This document shows positions 43,757 through 53,125 of a stretch of DNA of 64,000 nt, one piece after another. The notes beneath the pieces were generated by a model, which made no database searches, was not told where the DNA came from, and worked only from the letters and a program-made list of their open reading frames with translations. Made by a program: the position numbers and the translations under genes. The first letter of the stretch is position 1; each line of letters begins with the position of its first letter. This stretch comes from Pedobacter lusitanus (lineage in GTDB: Bacteria > Bacteroidota > Bacteroidia > Sphingobacteriales > Sphingobacteriaceae): positions 5,704,001 through 5,768,000 of the forward strand of contig NZ_CP157278.1 in the NCBI RefSeq assembly GCF_040026395.1. Direction: 5' to 3'.

Positions 43757-44323
43757 GTGGATAATAAGAATACAGTGTTCCAGGAGATCATTGCGGGCCT
43801 TGCTGCGCGTGATGAGCGTATACAAGAACGTATTTATATCCATTACTGGGGTTATCTTATGGGGATATCAACACGTTATTTTAAAGATAGAAATGCTGCA
43901 AAGGAGGTAGTAAATGATAGTTTTATGAAGGCATTTAAAACAATGTATGACTTCAGGCATGATCATAATCTGATAGATTTTCAGAAAACCTTTAAGGCAT
44001 GGCTTGCTAAAATAACAGTTCGGACTTCACTTGACCGGATCAGGGCAAACAAATCTGTTTTGACTTATGTAGATGACTATGAAGACGGGACTGTTGGTTA
44101 TGTCGAGGTAGAAGAAAAACTGTTTGCTGAGGATATACTAAAGCTGCTTCATAGTATTCCTGATTTACACCGCACTGTATTTAATCTTTATGAAATTGAG
44201 GGCTTCAGTCATGATGAAATAGCCTCACTGTTAACTATACCGGTCAGCTCGAGCCGGACTTATCTGACCCGGGCAAAACAGAAGCTAAGAGAACTCTATA
44301 AAAAAAGTATTGATATCAACTGA
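43757..44323 (+). CDS. ECF RNA polymerase sigma factor
   Basis: A 188-residue sigma-70 family protein starting at a GTG. Region 2 is at about 20-90 (IYIHYWGYLMGISTRYFKDRNAAKEVVNDSFMKAF) and region 4 at about 120-180 (LLHSIPDLHRTVFNLYEIEGFSHDEIASLL then SSSRTYLTRAKQKLRELY). There is no region 3, as is usual for ECF factors. It overlaps by one base with the downstream membrane/beta-barrel protein, the likely anti-sigma partner. Confidence 0.93.
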   Translation: MDNKNTVFQEIIAGLAARDERIQERIYIHYWGYLMGISTRYFKDRNAAKEVVNDSFMKAFKTMYDFRHDHNLIDFQKTFKAWLAKITVRTSLDRIRANKSVLTYVDDYEDGTVGYVEVEEKLFAEDILKLLHSIPDLHRTVFNLYEIEGFSHDEIASLLTIPVSSSRTYLTRAKQKLRELYKKSIDIN

Positions 44324-45669
44324 TGGAACATCCTAAGAAAGAATTGATAAAGGAGATTGCTGATCTTTTCGAAGATTATCAGGAAACTTATGTGCCGGGA
44401 GAATGGGAGTCATTTTCAAAGGTTAAAAAGAAGAAATATCCCTTTGCTGCAAACTGGGTTAAAATTGCTGCGGTATTACTTTTAATGGCTGGATTGCCTT
44501 TTGCATTTACTAAACTATTTCATCAGGAAAAGACAGCTGAGGTTGCTGTGATCAAACCACCTGTTCAAACCAGCCCGGCCAGTCCGGTTGCTGATCAGGT
44601 AAATCCGGTTAAGCCTGTTCAGGGTAAGTCTGCAGACATTGCTGAAAATAGGGCAGGCACTATGAGCAGCAGCAGTACTGCGGGTGATTTAAATTCGAAT
44701 GCCGGTACTCAGACTGAGCCAGCGAAACGTCAGGCAGATCTGGCTTATGCTGTTCGGGATACAACTGTGTATAAAAAGATACAGCAGGTTAATACAGAAA
44801 GGACATTGACTCCCGGACAGAAGAAAGACGGACAGAAAAATATGACAGAACAGTATGTCAGAACGGAAATTAAACCTGCAGCAGATCCGGAAGCCGGCCG
44901 CGGCCGTAGCAGTGAACTGGCTGGTGTCAAAGAAAAAGATACTGCCGCTACTCAAAGCCGCAAACAATTAAGTACAGCTGAATTCCTGTTAGCTGAATCA
45001 AGAAATACTGGTAAAGTCCTGAAAAAGAAAGAGAACGTGTCTAAATGGGATTTTGGGGTTGAAGTTATGCCGGCTACAACCAGCGCCAATGTGAATATCG
45101 GCGCAGGATTGACAACCGCCTACAGGATTTCGGATAAATTTTCACTGAGCACGGGTATTTCCTATCTTCAGATGGATGCAGGAGGAGTTATTCCTCCTCA
45201 GCCTGATAGCTATCGTGCGGCAGGAATAAGTGCTTTTTCCGATAAAAAACTATTAGCTGTCGATGCAAATCTTAAAGCCATAGATATTCCTATTGCCCTG
45301 GTTTATAAACTAAATAAAAATTATTATACCAGTGCAGGGGTTTCTTATTTTAGTGTTTTTAGTGAGAAGCGCAGTAACACCTTTGAACAGACCAGTCCTG
45401 TAGATAAAATGAGTTATGATCCGGATACCGGGCATCCGTCTACATTTAAATCAATTTCTGTTGAAGAGGTTGATGAACCGGTGATGGACAAGCATTTAAA
45501 GGGCAATAGCTATATAGGTTTCTTTAATTTCTCTATAGGTCGTCAGCAGAATATTTTTAATAAATATAAAATCCGCATTGAGCCATTTGTTAAAATACCA
45601 GTTGGAAAACTTTCTTCTGAAGATTTGAAATTGACGAACAGCGGTATAAAATTTCAGCTTTCATTTTAA
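44323..45669 (+). CDS. ECF-partner membrane protein with C-terminal beta-barrel-like domain
   Basis: A 448-residue protein encoded in a TGATG overlap with the ECF sigma factor. Residues 1-45 are charged and cytoplasmic (LIKEIADLFEDYQETYVPGEW), a single hydrophobic helix follows (WVKIAAVLLLMAGLPFAF, about 46-66), then a long low-complexity Ser/Thr/Pro/Lys linker to about 235, and a C-terminal outer-membrane-protein-like region (WDFGVEVMPATTSANVNIGAGL, ending FKIP-like VGKLSS and GIKFQLSF). The first part resembles a short anti-sigma factor; combination with a beta-barrel-type domain in one chain is unusual. Function is inferred only from the gene pair. Confidence 0.75.
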   Translation: MEHPKKELIKEIADLFEDYQETYVPGEWESFSKVKKKKYPFAANWVKIAAVLLLMAGLPFAFTKLFHQEKTAEVAVIKPPVQTSPASPVADQVNPVKPVQGKSADIAENRAGTMSSSSTAGDLNSNAGTQTEPAKRQADLAYAVRDTTVYKKIQQVNTERTLTPGQKKDGQKNMTEQYVRTEIKPAADPEAGRGRSSELAGVKEKDTAATQSRKQLSTAEFLLAESRNTGKVLKKKENVSKWDFGVEVMPATTSANVNIGAGLTTAYRISDKFSLSTGISYLQMDAGGVIPPQPDSYRAAGISAFSDKKLLAVDANLKAIDIPIALVYKLNKNYYTSAGVSYFSVFSEKRSNTFEQTSPVDKMSYDPDTGHPSTFKSISVEEVDEPVMDKHLKGNSYIGFFNFSIGRQQNIFNKYKIRIEPFVKIPVGKLSSEDLKLTNSGIKFQLSF

Positions 45670-45956
45670 TGAAAATTGCAATTTTATGTTTTATGGCCTG
45701 ATGTTTGATCATAACAGGCTGATACATTTGTCTGTCAGATGTTTTTATTGTTACAGCTTATTCTTGTCTCTGTAAACCAGCACTTTTAAGCGATCTACAA
45801 AAATCATTATCTTTTTTTCTGTCAGATGAATTTATTTATCATTATCTGTAATTTACTATAATGTTTTAGCTTAAAATTTCAGTAAATGATGTGAAATTTA
45901 TGTTAAATAATTTCTAATTTTATTTGTAAACAAACTCACCAATTAAATATTTTATA

Positions 45957-46304
45957 ATGAAAACACTGGGACAGAAGTTCAAAATTCTCCGTCAAAAAAA
46001 AGGCCTTAATCAAAAGACAATGGCCGAATTATTAAAAGTTTCTATTCCTGCTTATTCAAAACTGGAAACAGGAATTACGGACCCAAACTTTAGCCGTATT
46101 CATCAGATTGCAAAAGTACATGGTTTAGATATCAGACAATTGTTAAATACCGGCGAGGACGATAAAAGTGAAGTCGGAGAGGAAAATGAACGATTGAAGC
46201 AAAAAGTACTGGAACTGGAATCAAGTGTAATCCGTTTACAGAGTAAATTAATTGATCTTTATGATAAAGAAGATCTGCGAAATAAGCCTGGACAATCAAA
46301 ATAG
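45957..46304 (+). CDS. XRE-family regulator with coiled-coil tail
   Basis: A 115-residue DNA-binding protein. Residues 5-60 form the helix-turn-helix (LGQKFKILRQKKGLNQKTMAELL, then AYSKLETGITDPNFSRIHQIA), and residues about 68-110 a coiled coil (EVGEENERLKQKVLELESSVI) for dimerisation. It is transcribed alone; the 287 bp upstream carry no gene. The target is unknown. Confidence 0.9.
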   Translation: MKTLGQKFKILRQKKGLNQKTMAELLKVSIPAYSKLETGITDPNFSRIHQIAKVHGLDIRQLLNTGEDDKSEVGEENERLKQKVLELESSVIRLQSKLIDLYDKEDLRNKPGQSK

Positions 46305-46411
46305 GGCATTTATCTGCGAAGCTTTTTCTTGTTTTTAATTTAATATAAGTATCATTTTAATGTCTGATTTGATGCTGAAAAATTGTGGAATGAAATATTT
46401 ACAATACTTTT

Positions 46412-46436
46412 GGACCATAATTGAATTTCGGTCTAA
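46412..46436. promoter_or_regulatory. Candidate TetR operator at its own promoter
   Basis: GGACC, 13 bases, then GGTCTAA. The same half-site with identical spacing occurs before the palmitoyltransferase gene. Position 20 bases upstream of the tetR ATG suits autorepression. Confidence 0.5.
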
Positions 46437-46456
46437 TTATTTATTAGTAGTTTTGA

Positions 46457-47068
46457 ATGGAAAAGGATGAGATTGTAATAGAGGAGATACTATCAGGAGC
46501 GAAGAAGCTATTCGGTAAACATGGTTTAAAAAAGACTACCATGGAAGAAATAGCGACTGCTGCTGGTAAAGGAAAGAGTACGCTCTATTATTATTTTCCA
46601 AGCAAAATTGAGATTTTCGAGGCAGTTGTTGAAGATGAAATGAAAAATGTGGTGAAACGTATACGTGAAGCCGTAAATGTTTCATTAACAGCTAAAGACA
46701 AGTTAAAGGCTTATTTGCAGGCACAAATCACTTCCATAATAGGTTTTCATAGCTTTAGGGAAGTGCTTTTTGATGACATTGTTGATAGCATGAGAATGCT
46801 GATTTGTATAAAATCCAGATATGAGCAGATTCAGATAGATATGATTACAGAGATTCTTCTCGGCGGAAGTCAGTCGGGGGAATTTAAGGAAATGACGCTG
46901 GAACGGATGAACAAAATCGCTTTTGTGATGGTTACTGTTTTTCGCGGACTTCATTTTCCATTATCTATTGAGCTTTCTGAACAGCAGACGCATGAATATT
47001 TTGATGAAATGATCGACATGCTGATCACAGGGATAGGGAAGGGTAAGCCACAAAAGAAAACAGATTAA
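46457..47068 (+). CDS. TetR-family regulator, probable regulator of sphingolipid operon
   Basis: A 203-residue regulator. The N-terminal helix-turn-helix is canonical: IVIEEILSGAKKLFGKHGLKKTTMEEIATAAG, then STLYYYFPSKIEIFEAVV. The C-terminal ligand-binding half is helical. It is 274 bp upstream of the serine palmitoyltransferase gene in the same direction, and matching operator-like sites lie before both genes. The ligand could be a fatty-acyl or sphingoid compound by analogy with FadR-like TetR proteins, which is inference. A TAGTTTTG box ends one base before the ATG, so either this box is not used or the mRNA is nearly leaderless. Confidence 0.9.
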   Translation: MEKDEIVIEEILSGAKKLFGKHGLKKTTMEEIATAAGKGKSTLYYYFPSKIEIFEAVVEDEMKNVVKRIREAVNVSLTAKDKLKAYLQAQITSIIGFHSFREVLFDDIVDSMRMLICIKSRYEQIQIDMITEILLGGSQSGEFKEMTLERMNKIAFVMVTVFRGLHFPLSIELSEQQTHEYFDEMIDMLITGIGKGKPQKKTD

Positions 47069-47174
47069 CAAAAAATCAGAATTAGGACTCTTTTTAAACA
47101 GAGAAATATAAGGAAGATTTTAACAATAAAATAAGATATAAAAGGTTGAATTATTTATTTGACAATAATATTAT

Positions 47175-47199
47175 AGACTAAAATACGCTTATGGTCTAA
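47175..47199. promoter_or_regulatory. Candidate TetR operator at serine palmitoyltransferase promoter
   Basis: AGACT, 13 bases, then GGTCTAA, matching the site before tetR in half-site and spacing. It ends eight bases before the -7 box TACTTTTG, that is, over the -33 region, a good position for repression. Confidence 0.5.
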
Positions 47200-47207
47200 G
47201 AATAATT

Positions 47208-47215
47208 TACTTTTG
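47208..47215 (+). promoter_or_regulatory. -7 promoter box of sphingolipid operon
   Basis: TACTTTTG fits TAnnTTTG. It would give a leader of about 120 bases before the palmitoyltransferase start. A TTG at the expected -33 spacing was not found. Confidence 0.45.
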
Positions 47216-47324
47216 TCTATCTTAAAATTAACATATTTTTAATATATTAGATCATGTTTCATTGCGGTATTTTCAGTAATAAGCTGTTTATGAATAAAAT
47301 AAATTATGAATCTATCTGAAGTAA

Positions 47325-48548
<1,224 letters not shown>

Positions 48549-48551
48549 GCT

Positions 48552-48695
48552 ATGAAACTCATGGTTGCTGCCTGTAGCAAAAAAGATTTTAATTATGTTC
48601 CTGGATTATTTATAACTCAGGAACATAAACTGATCACTGGCAAGCACCCTTTCCTGGAGCGTTTTTCGCTGCAGTTATTTGTAAAAACGATATGA
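48552..48695 (+). CDS. Small ORF (47 aa) between spt and epimerase
   Basis: An ORF starting three bases after the spt stop and ending in an ATGA overlap with the epimerase start (stop TGA 48693-48695, ATG 48692). The product begins MKLMVAACSKKDFNYVPGLF and is basic and moderately hydrophobic, with one Cys; no family was recognised. The packing on both sides suggests either a real small protein that couples translation of the epimerase gene, or the remnant of a longer gene. Confidence 0.45.
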   Translation: MKLMVAACSKKDFNYVPGLFITQEHKLITGKHPFLERFSLQLFVKTI

Positions 48696-49681
48696 AGAAG
48701 CGTGTACTGATAACCGGAGCAAGTGGTTTTGTTGGATACCATTTGATTGCGGCAGCTATATCCTCTGGTTTGGAGGTTTATGCAGCAGTGAGGCCGAGCA
48801 GTAATATCAAACATCTGGGGGAATTTGATATTCAGTATACCAATCCTGATTTCAGTAATATTGATTTATTGAAAAAAGAACTGGAAGAAAAACAGTACAG
48901 CTACATTATACACGCTTCCGGTATTACCAAAGCAAAAACACAGGAAGAATATAATACTGTTAACGCAGAATATACCAGAAATCTGGCTTTGGCAGCTGTA
49001 ACGGCTGCGATTAACCTGGAGAAATTCATTTTTGTAAGCAGTCTTGCAGCTCTGGGCCCCTTAAAAGACCTTTCCGGTTTGATTGAGGATAATTCTCCGG
49101 CTCACCCTGTAACCAATTATGGGGCAAGCAAATTACTGGCTGAACAATATCTGGCAGAGATAAATGGCTTACCACTGATAGTCATTCGTCCTACTGCGGT
49201 TTACGGACCAAGAGAAAAAGACATTTTTATTTTGCTGCAAACTATAAACAAAGGATTAGAACCTCATATAGGTAGTTTTAAACAACAGATTAGTTTTATT
49301 TATGTAAAAGATCTGGCTAAAATTATCATTGATGCACTATTCTCGGACGTAACAAACAAGAACTATAATGTGTCTGATGGTGGTATCTATGATAGATATG
49401 CACTGGCAGAAGGAGTAAAAAAAGCATTGCATAAACGGACATGGAAATTCCATTTACCCGTTTCGGCAGTTTCAGCGTTAGCAGCACTAATGGAGCGGAT
49501 TTATAAAAACTCTGCAGGTGCACCAACACTGAATAAAGAAAAGATGAATGAACTGACCGCTGTTAACTGGGCATGTAATATTGAAAAACTTAAAGCAGAC
49601 CTTGGATTCAAGCCAGCTTATAATCTGGAAAATGGTCTGCTGGAAACAGTTAACTGGTATAAAAATAATAAGTGGCTTTAA
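48692..49681 (+). CDS. NAD-dependent epimerase/dehydratase (extended SDR), candidate sphingoid/ceramide reductase
   Basis: A 329-residue extended SDR. The glycine motif is GASGFVG (9-15), S116/S117 with Y143 and K147 (YGASK) form the catalytic set, and RPTAVYGPRE and the later ISFIYVKDLAKIIIDALF are family blocks. Sphingolipid synthesis needs a reductase for the keto group of 3-ketosphinganine or ketoceramide; in Caulobacter an extended SDR of this class does it. Position right after spt supports that role. A sugar epimerase role is the alternative. Confidence 0.87.
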   Translation: MKKRVLITGASGFVGYHLIAAAISSGLEVYAAVRPSSNIKHLGEFDIQYTNPDFSNIDLLKKELEEKQYSYIIHASGITKAKTQEEYNTVNAEYTRNLALAAVTAAINLEKFIFVSSLAALGPLKDLSGLIEDNSPAHPVTNYGASKLLAEQYLAEINGLPLIVIRPTAVYGPREKDIFILLQTINKGLEPHIGSFKQQISFIYVKDLAKIIIDALFSDVTNKNYNVSDGGIYDRYALAEGVKKALHKRTWKFHLPVSAVSALAALMERIYKNSAGAPTLNKEKMNELTAVNWACNIEKLKADLGFKPAYNLENGLLETVNWYKNNKWL

Positions 49682-49707
49682 TTAGCACATTAATAATCAG
49701 AGAGGAA

Positions 49708-50160
49708 ATGTTATTTCATAAAATCACATCTACAAGCCTGGGTATCGGGTACATTGGCAAAGGAGCAGGAACTGCTGCTGCCGTGGCTACGTGTCTGGTT
49801 TGGTATTTTGTGCATCCTGATGGATTTAACTTTATTCCTGCTTTAATTGTTACTGGTCTTTTGACTGCATTAGGTATCTGGTCCGGCAATATTGTGGAGA
49901 CCATTTGGGGTAAAGATCATAACCGGGTAGTTATAGATGAAGTGGTCGGTATGTGTATCACCCTTTTATGGATCCCGGTTACACCGGTAAATGTGTTGTT
50001 GGGGTTGATTCTTTTTCGTTTTTTTGATATAGTAAAACCACTTTTTATCAGACGCCTGGAGAGTTTGCCAGGGGGTTGGGGAGTGATGTTTGATGATATC
50101 CTTGCGGGTATATATGCAAACATCCTGTTGCAGGTTATTGTAAGATTTATTATACGTTAA
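49708..50160 (+). CDS. PgpA-like phosphatase, candidate phosphatidylinositol-phosphate phosphatase
   Basis: About 150 residues from the ATG at 49708; an in-frame GTG at 49672 lies inside the epimerase gene. The PgpA fold is visible: IGKGAGTAAAVATCLVWYF, GNIVETIWGKDHNRVVIDEVVGM with the metal-binding Asp/Glu cluster, and LFRFFDIVKPLFIRRLE. Members dephosphorylate phosphatidylglycerophosphate, but the related Bacteroides inositol-lipid locus uses a PgpA-like protein on phosphatidylinositol phosphate, and the neighbouring CDP-alcohol transferase favours that here. It is a membrane protein with about three helices. Confidence 0.87.
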   Translation: MLFHKITSTSLGIGYIGKGAGTAAAVATCLVWYFVHPDGFNFIPALIVTGLLTALGIWSGNIVETIWGKDHNRVVIDEVVGMCITLLWIPVTPVNVLLGLILFRFFDIVKPLFIRRLESLPGGWGVMFDDILAGIYANILLQVIVRFIIR

Positions 50161-50162
50161 AT

Positions 50163-50534
50163 ATGGCGACTTTTGTAAAGGCTCAGGTTGCTTCATTGTC
50201 GGCCTCAATTATTGACTTTCTTACCACATTAGTCTGTACGCAGGTGTTTCAGATCTGGTATGTCATTGGAAGTGTGATAGGTACGACTGCAGGTGGAATG
50301 GTGAATTTTATGATGGGCCGCAACTGGGTATTCGGTGCAAAGGAAAGAAACATCAATCATCAAATCTTTAAATATATTATAGTTTGGGTAGGGAATTTGC
50401 TGTTAACAACTGCAGGGGTCTACCTCGTTACCCATTATCTACATGTTAATTACATTTTGTCAAAAATCATAGTCTCTTGTACCGTTGGAATTGGTTATAA
50501 CTTTCTGATGCAAAAGAAGTTTGTATTTATATAA
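50163..50534 (+). CDS. GtrA-family membrane protein
   Basis: A 123-residue protein with four predicted helices of the GtrA/DPMS3 family: LSASIIDFLTTLVCTQVF, then VIGTTAGGMVNFMMGRNWVFG with the typical Asn-Phe-x(4)-Arg-x-Trp-Val-Phe pattern, and a last block ending GIGYNFLMQKKFVFI. GtrA-like proteins help lipid-linked sugars cross or are coupled to polyprenol glycosyltransferases. In this operon it may help an inositol- or sugar-linked lipid, which is inference. It begins two bases after the phosphatase stop and ends five bases before the next gene. Confidence 0.88.
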   Translation: MATFVKAQVASLSASIIDFLTTLVCTQVFQIWYVIGSVIGTTAGGMVNFMMGRNWVFGAKERNINHQIFKYIIVWVGNLLLTTAGVYLVTHYLHVNYILSKIIVSCTVGIGYNFLMQKKFVFI

Positions 50535-50539
50535 TTTTT

Positions 50540-53101
50540 ATGAAAACTCGCATTCAAACAATCATACTCATCTGTGCTTTAGCACTGCCTTTTTTTGCAG
50601 TTAAGGCTTCAGCTCAACAACACACTGTAATCAGTGGTGTGGTTACAGATGCTGCTGACAAAGATCCTATACCTTATGTGACTGTTCTTTTCAAAGGAAC
50701 CAATATTATCACCAAAACTGATGCGGATGGTAAATACAGTATTTCGACAAGTGAGGTACATAATCAATTGCAATTTAGTTATGTAGGCTATAAGACTAAT
50801 TATGCAACTATTAAACCCGGAGAAACACAGGTTATTAATGTGCGGTTGCAATCTGAATCACAGAGCCTGACTGAGGTAGTGATCAGTTCTAATAAAAGAC
50901 CAGCGTATAGAAATAAGAACAATCCTGCTGTTGAACTGATTAGAAAAGTTATCGAGAATAAAAATAAAAATCAGAGTAAAAGCTATGATCATGTGGAATT
51001 TAAACAATATGAACAACTGGTTTTTTCTTTGAGTAATCTGTCAGAGAAATTCAAAAATAAACGGATATTCAGAAATTACCAGTTTCTTTTTGAACAACAG
51101 GATTCTACCAAAATAGGTGGCAAGCTATTAATGCCTGTCTATATGGAAGAGAAGGTTACACAAAACTATCTGCAGAAAAATCCGAATAAAAAGAAGACGA
51201 TTGTAGAGGGGGATAAACATGTCAACTATGATAGTAAATTTATAGATACTCAGGGATTGAGCATGTATTTTGAAAGGATGTATGCGGATATTAATATATA
51301 TGACAGCAATATCTCTTTAATGAGTAACCAGTTTTTGAGTCCTATTGCAGATGCATCACCAACATTTTATAAGTTTTTTATTACTGATACAATCAAAACG
51401 CATACTCCGAATCTGATTGAGCTTTCTTTTATTCCAAGAAATAATACAGATCTTTTGTTTGAAGGAAAGATGTATGTGACTATGGATGGCAATTATGCTG
51501 TTCAGGATGCATTCCTTACTGTAAATAAAAATATCAATCTGAACTTTGTAAGAGCGCTGGAAGCCAAGCTTGATTTTGCGAAAAATGAGGATGGCAGGTA
51601 TCATTTATCAAAAACCAATCTTATTGTTGATTTTGGTATCAACAAAAACAAGGGTGGCGGTTTTACCGGTCAGCGTACTGTTATTATCAATGATTATCAG
51701 ATTAATAAGCCACAGGGAGATACTACTTATGCTGGCCCGTCCCTGGTGACACTGCCACAGGCAGCATTGCGTACAGATCAGTTCTGGAATGCGCAGCGGC
51801 AGGATAGTACGGTTCGTTCAAAACTAAGTGTTTATAAAAATATTGATACTTTACAAACGATTCCGTCTTTTAAAAGAACGATGGATCTGATTACTTTACT
51901 GTTTGCCGGTTATAAGGATTTCGGACCGTTTGAAGTAGGACCTGTGAACACGTTTTATAGTTTCAATAATGTAGAAGGTTTCCGTCTGCGTTTAGGTGGA
52001 CGTACAACCCCGGCTTTAAGTAAAAGATATTATTTTGAGACTTATGCCGCTTATGGTTTTAAAGATGAAAAATGGAAATATTTCCTGAGCGGAACTTATT
52101 CACTGAACAATAAATCCATCTATTCTTTCCCTCAGAATTATGTAAGGGCAAGTTTCCAGAGAGATACTAAAATTCCGGGTCAGGAACTTCAGTTTGTTCA
52201 GGAAGATAACTTTTTGCTATCGTTTAAACGTGGTCAGAATGATATGCTATTATATAATGATTTTTATAAAATTGATTATATAAAAGAATATGAAAACCAT
52301 TTTTCATACGCTGTATCATTGCGTAAATGGACGCAGCGCCCGGGCGGTACACTGGCTTTTAATAATACACTAAACAATACGGTAAATCCGGTAGATCTGA
52401 TCAATACTTCAGAAATAAGTGTGAATCTGCGTTATGCACCACATGAGAAGTTTTATCAGGGGAAAATATACAGAGTTCCTATCTTTGACAGATATCCTAT
52501 TTTTAACCTGAGGTATACTGCTGGTTTAAAGGGAGTTTTTAGCGGACAATATAATTATCATAACCTGATGGGAAGTATTGACAAGCGTTTCTATGTTTCA
52601 CAACTGGGCTATACTGATGTTACTTTAGAAGGCGGAAGTATTTTTGGTAAAGTACCTTTTCCTTTGCTTGTTATACACAGAGCGAATCAAACCTATTCTT
52701 ATCAGCTTAGTTCGTATAACTTAATGAACTTCCTGGAATTTGTGAGTGATCATTACGCAAGCATCAATATTGATCATAATTTTAATGGATTCTTTTTTAA
52801 TAAGATACCATTGATCAAGAAATTGAAGCTTAGGGAATCCGTATCTTTCAAAGCTTTATATGGAGGGCTGAGAGATCAGAATAATCCGGATATGGATCCT
52901 TCACTATTACAGTTTCCAAGAAATGCAGATGGTGTGCAAACTACCTATGTTCTGGGAAATCAGCCTTATATGGAAGGTAGTGTGGGAATTGGTAATATTT
53001 TTAAAATATTGCGTGTAGACATGGTTAAGCGTTTCACTTATCTGGATAATCCGGTAGTGTCTTCGTGGGGAATCAGGGCAAGGGTTAAATTTGATTTTTA
53101 A
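50540..53101 (+). CDS. DUF5686 outer-membrane protein with carboxypeptidase-regulatory domain
   Basis: An 853-residue exported protein. The signal peptide ends near FFAVKASAQ. Residues about 30-110 are a CarboxypepD_reg-like domain (TVISGVVTDAADKDPIPYVTV). The rest fits the DUF5686 family: an alpha/beta middle part (YDHVEFKQYEQLVFSLSNL, LSFIPRNNTDLLFEGKMYV) and a long barrel-like end finishing with WGIRARVKFDF. Such proteins are outer-membrane proteins of unknown role, usually not linked to lipid genes. Placed inside the inositol-sphingolipid operon, it is a candidate for export or surface placement of these lipids. Confidence 0.88.
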   Translation: MKTRIQTIILICALALPFFAVKASAQQHTVISGVVTDAADKDPIPYVTVLFKGTNIITKTDADGKYSISTSEVHNQLQFSYVGYKTNYATIKPGETQVINVRLQSESQSLTEVVISSNKRPAYRNKNNPAVELIRKVIENKNKNQSKSYDHVEFKQYEQLVFSLSNLSEKFKNKRIFRNYQFLFEQQDSTKIGGKLLMPVYMEEKVTQNYLQKNPNKKKTIVEGDKHVNYDSKFIDTQGLSMYFERMYADINIYDSNISLMSNQFLSPIADASPTFYKFFITDTIKTHTPNLIELSFIPRNNTDLLFEGKMYVTMDGNYAVQDAFLTVNKNINLNFVRALEAKLDFAKNEDGRYHLSKTNLIVDFGINKNKGGGFTGQRTVIINDYQINKPQGDTTYAGPSLVTLPQAALRTDQFWNAQRQDSTVRSKLSVYKNIDTLQTIPSFKRTMDLITLLFAGYKDFGPFEVGPVNTFYSFNNVEGFRLRLGGRTTPALSKRYYFETYAAYGFKDEKWKYFLSGTYSLNNKSIYSFPQNYVRASFQRDTKIPGQELQFVQEDNFLLSFKRGQNDMLLYNDFYKIDYIKEYENHFSYAVSLRKWTQRPGGTLAFNNTLNNTVNPVDLINTSEISVNLRYAPHEKFYQGKIYRVPIFDRYPIFNLRYTAGLKGVFSGQYNYHNLMGSIDKRFYVSQLGYTDVTLEGGSIFGKVPFPLLVIHRANQTYSYQLSSYNLMNFLEFVSDHYASINIDHNFNGFFFNKIPLIKKLKLRESVSFKALYGGLRDQNNPDMDPSLLQFPRNADGVQTTYVLGNQPYMEGSVGIGNIFKILRVDMVKRFTYLDNPVVSSWGIRARVKFDF

Positions 53102-53125
53102 AAAAAAAAGAATAAAGAGATATTT

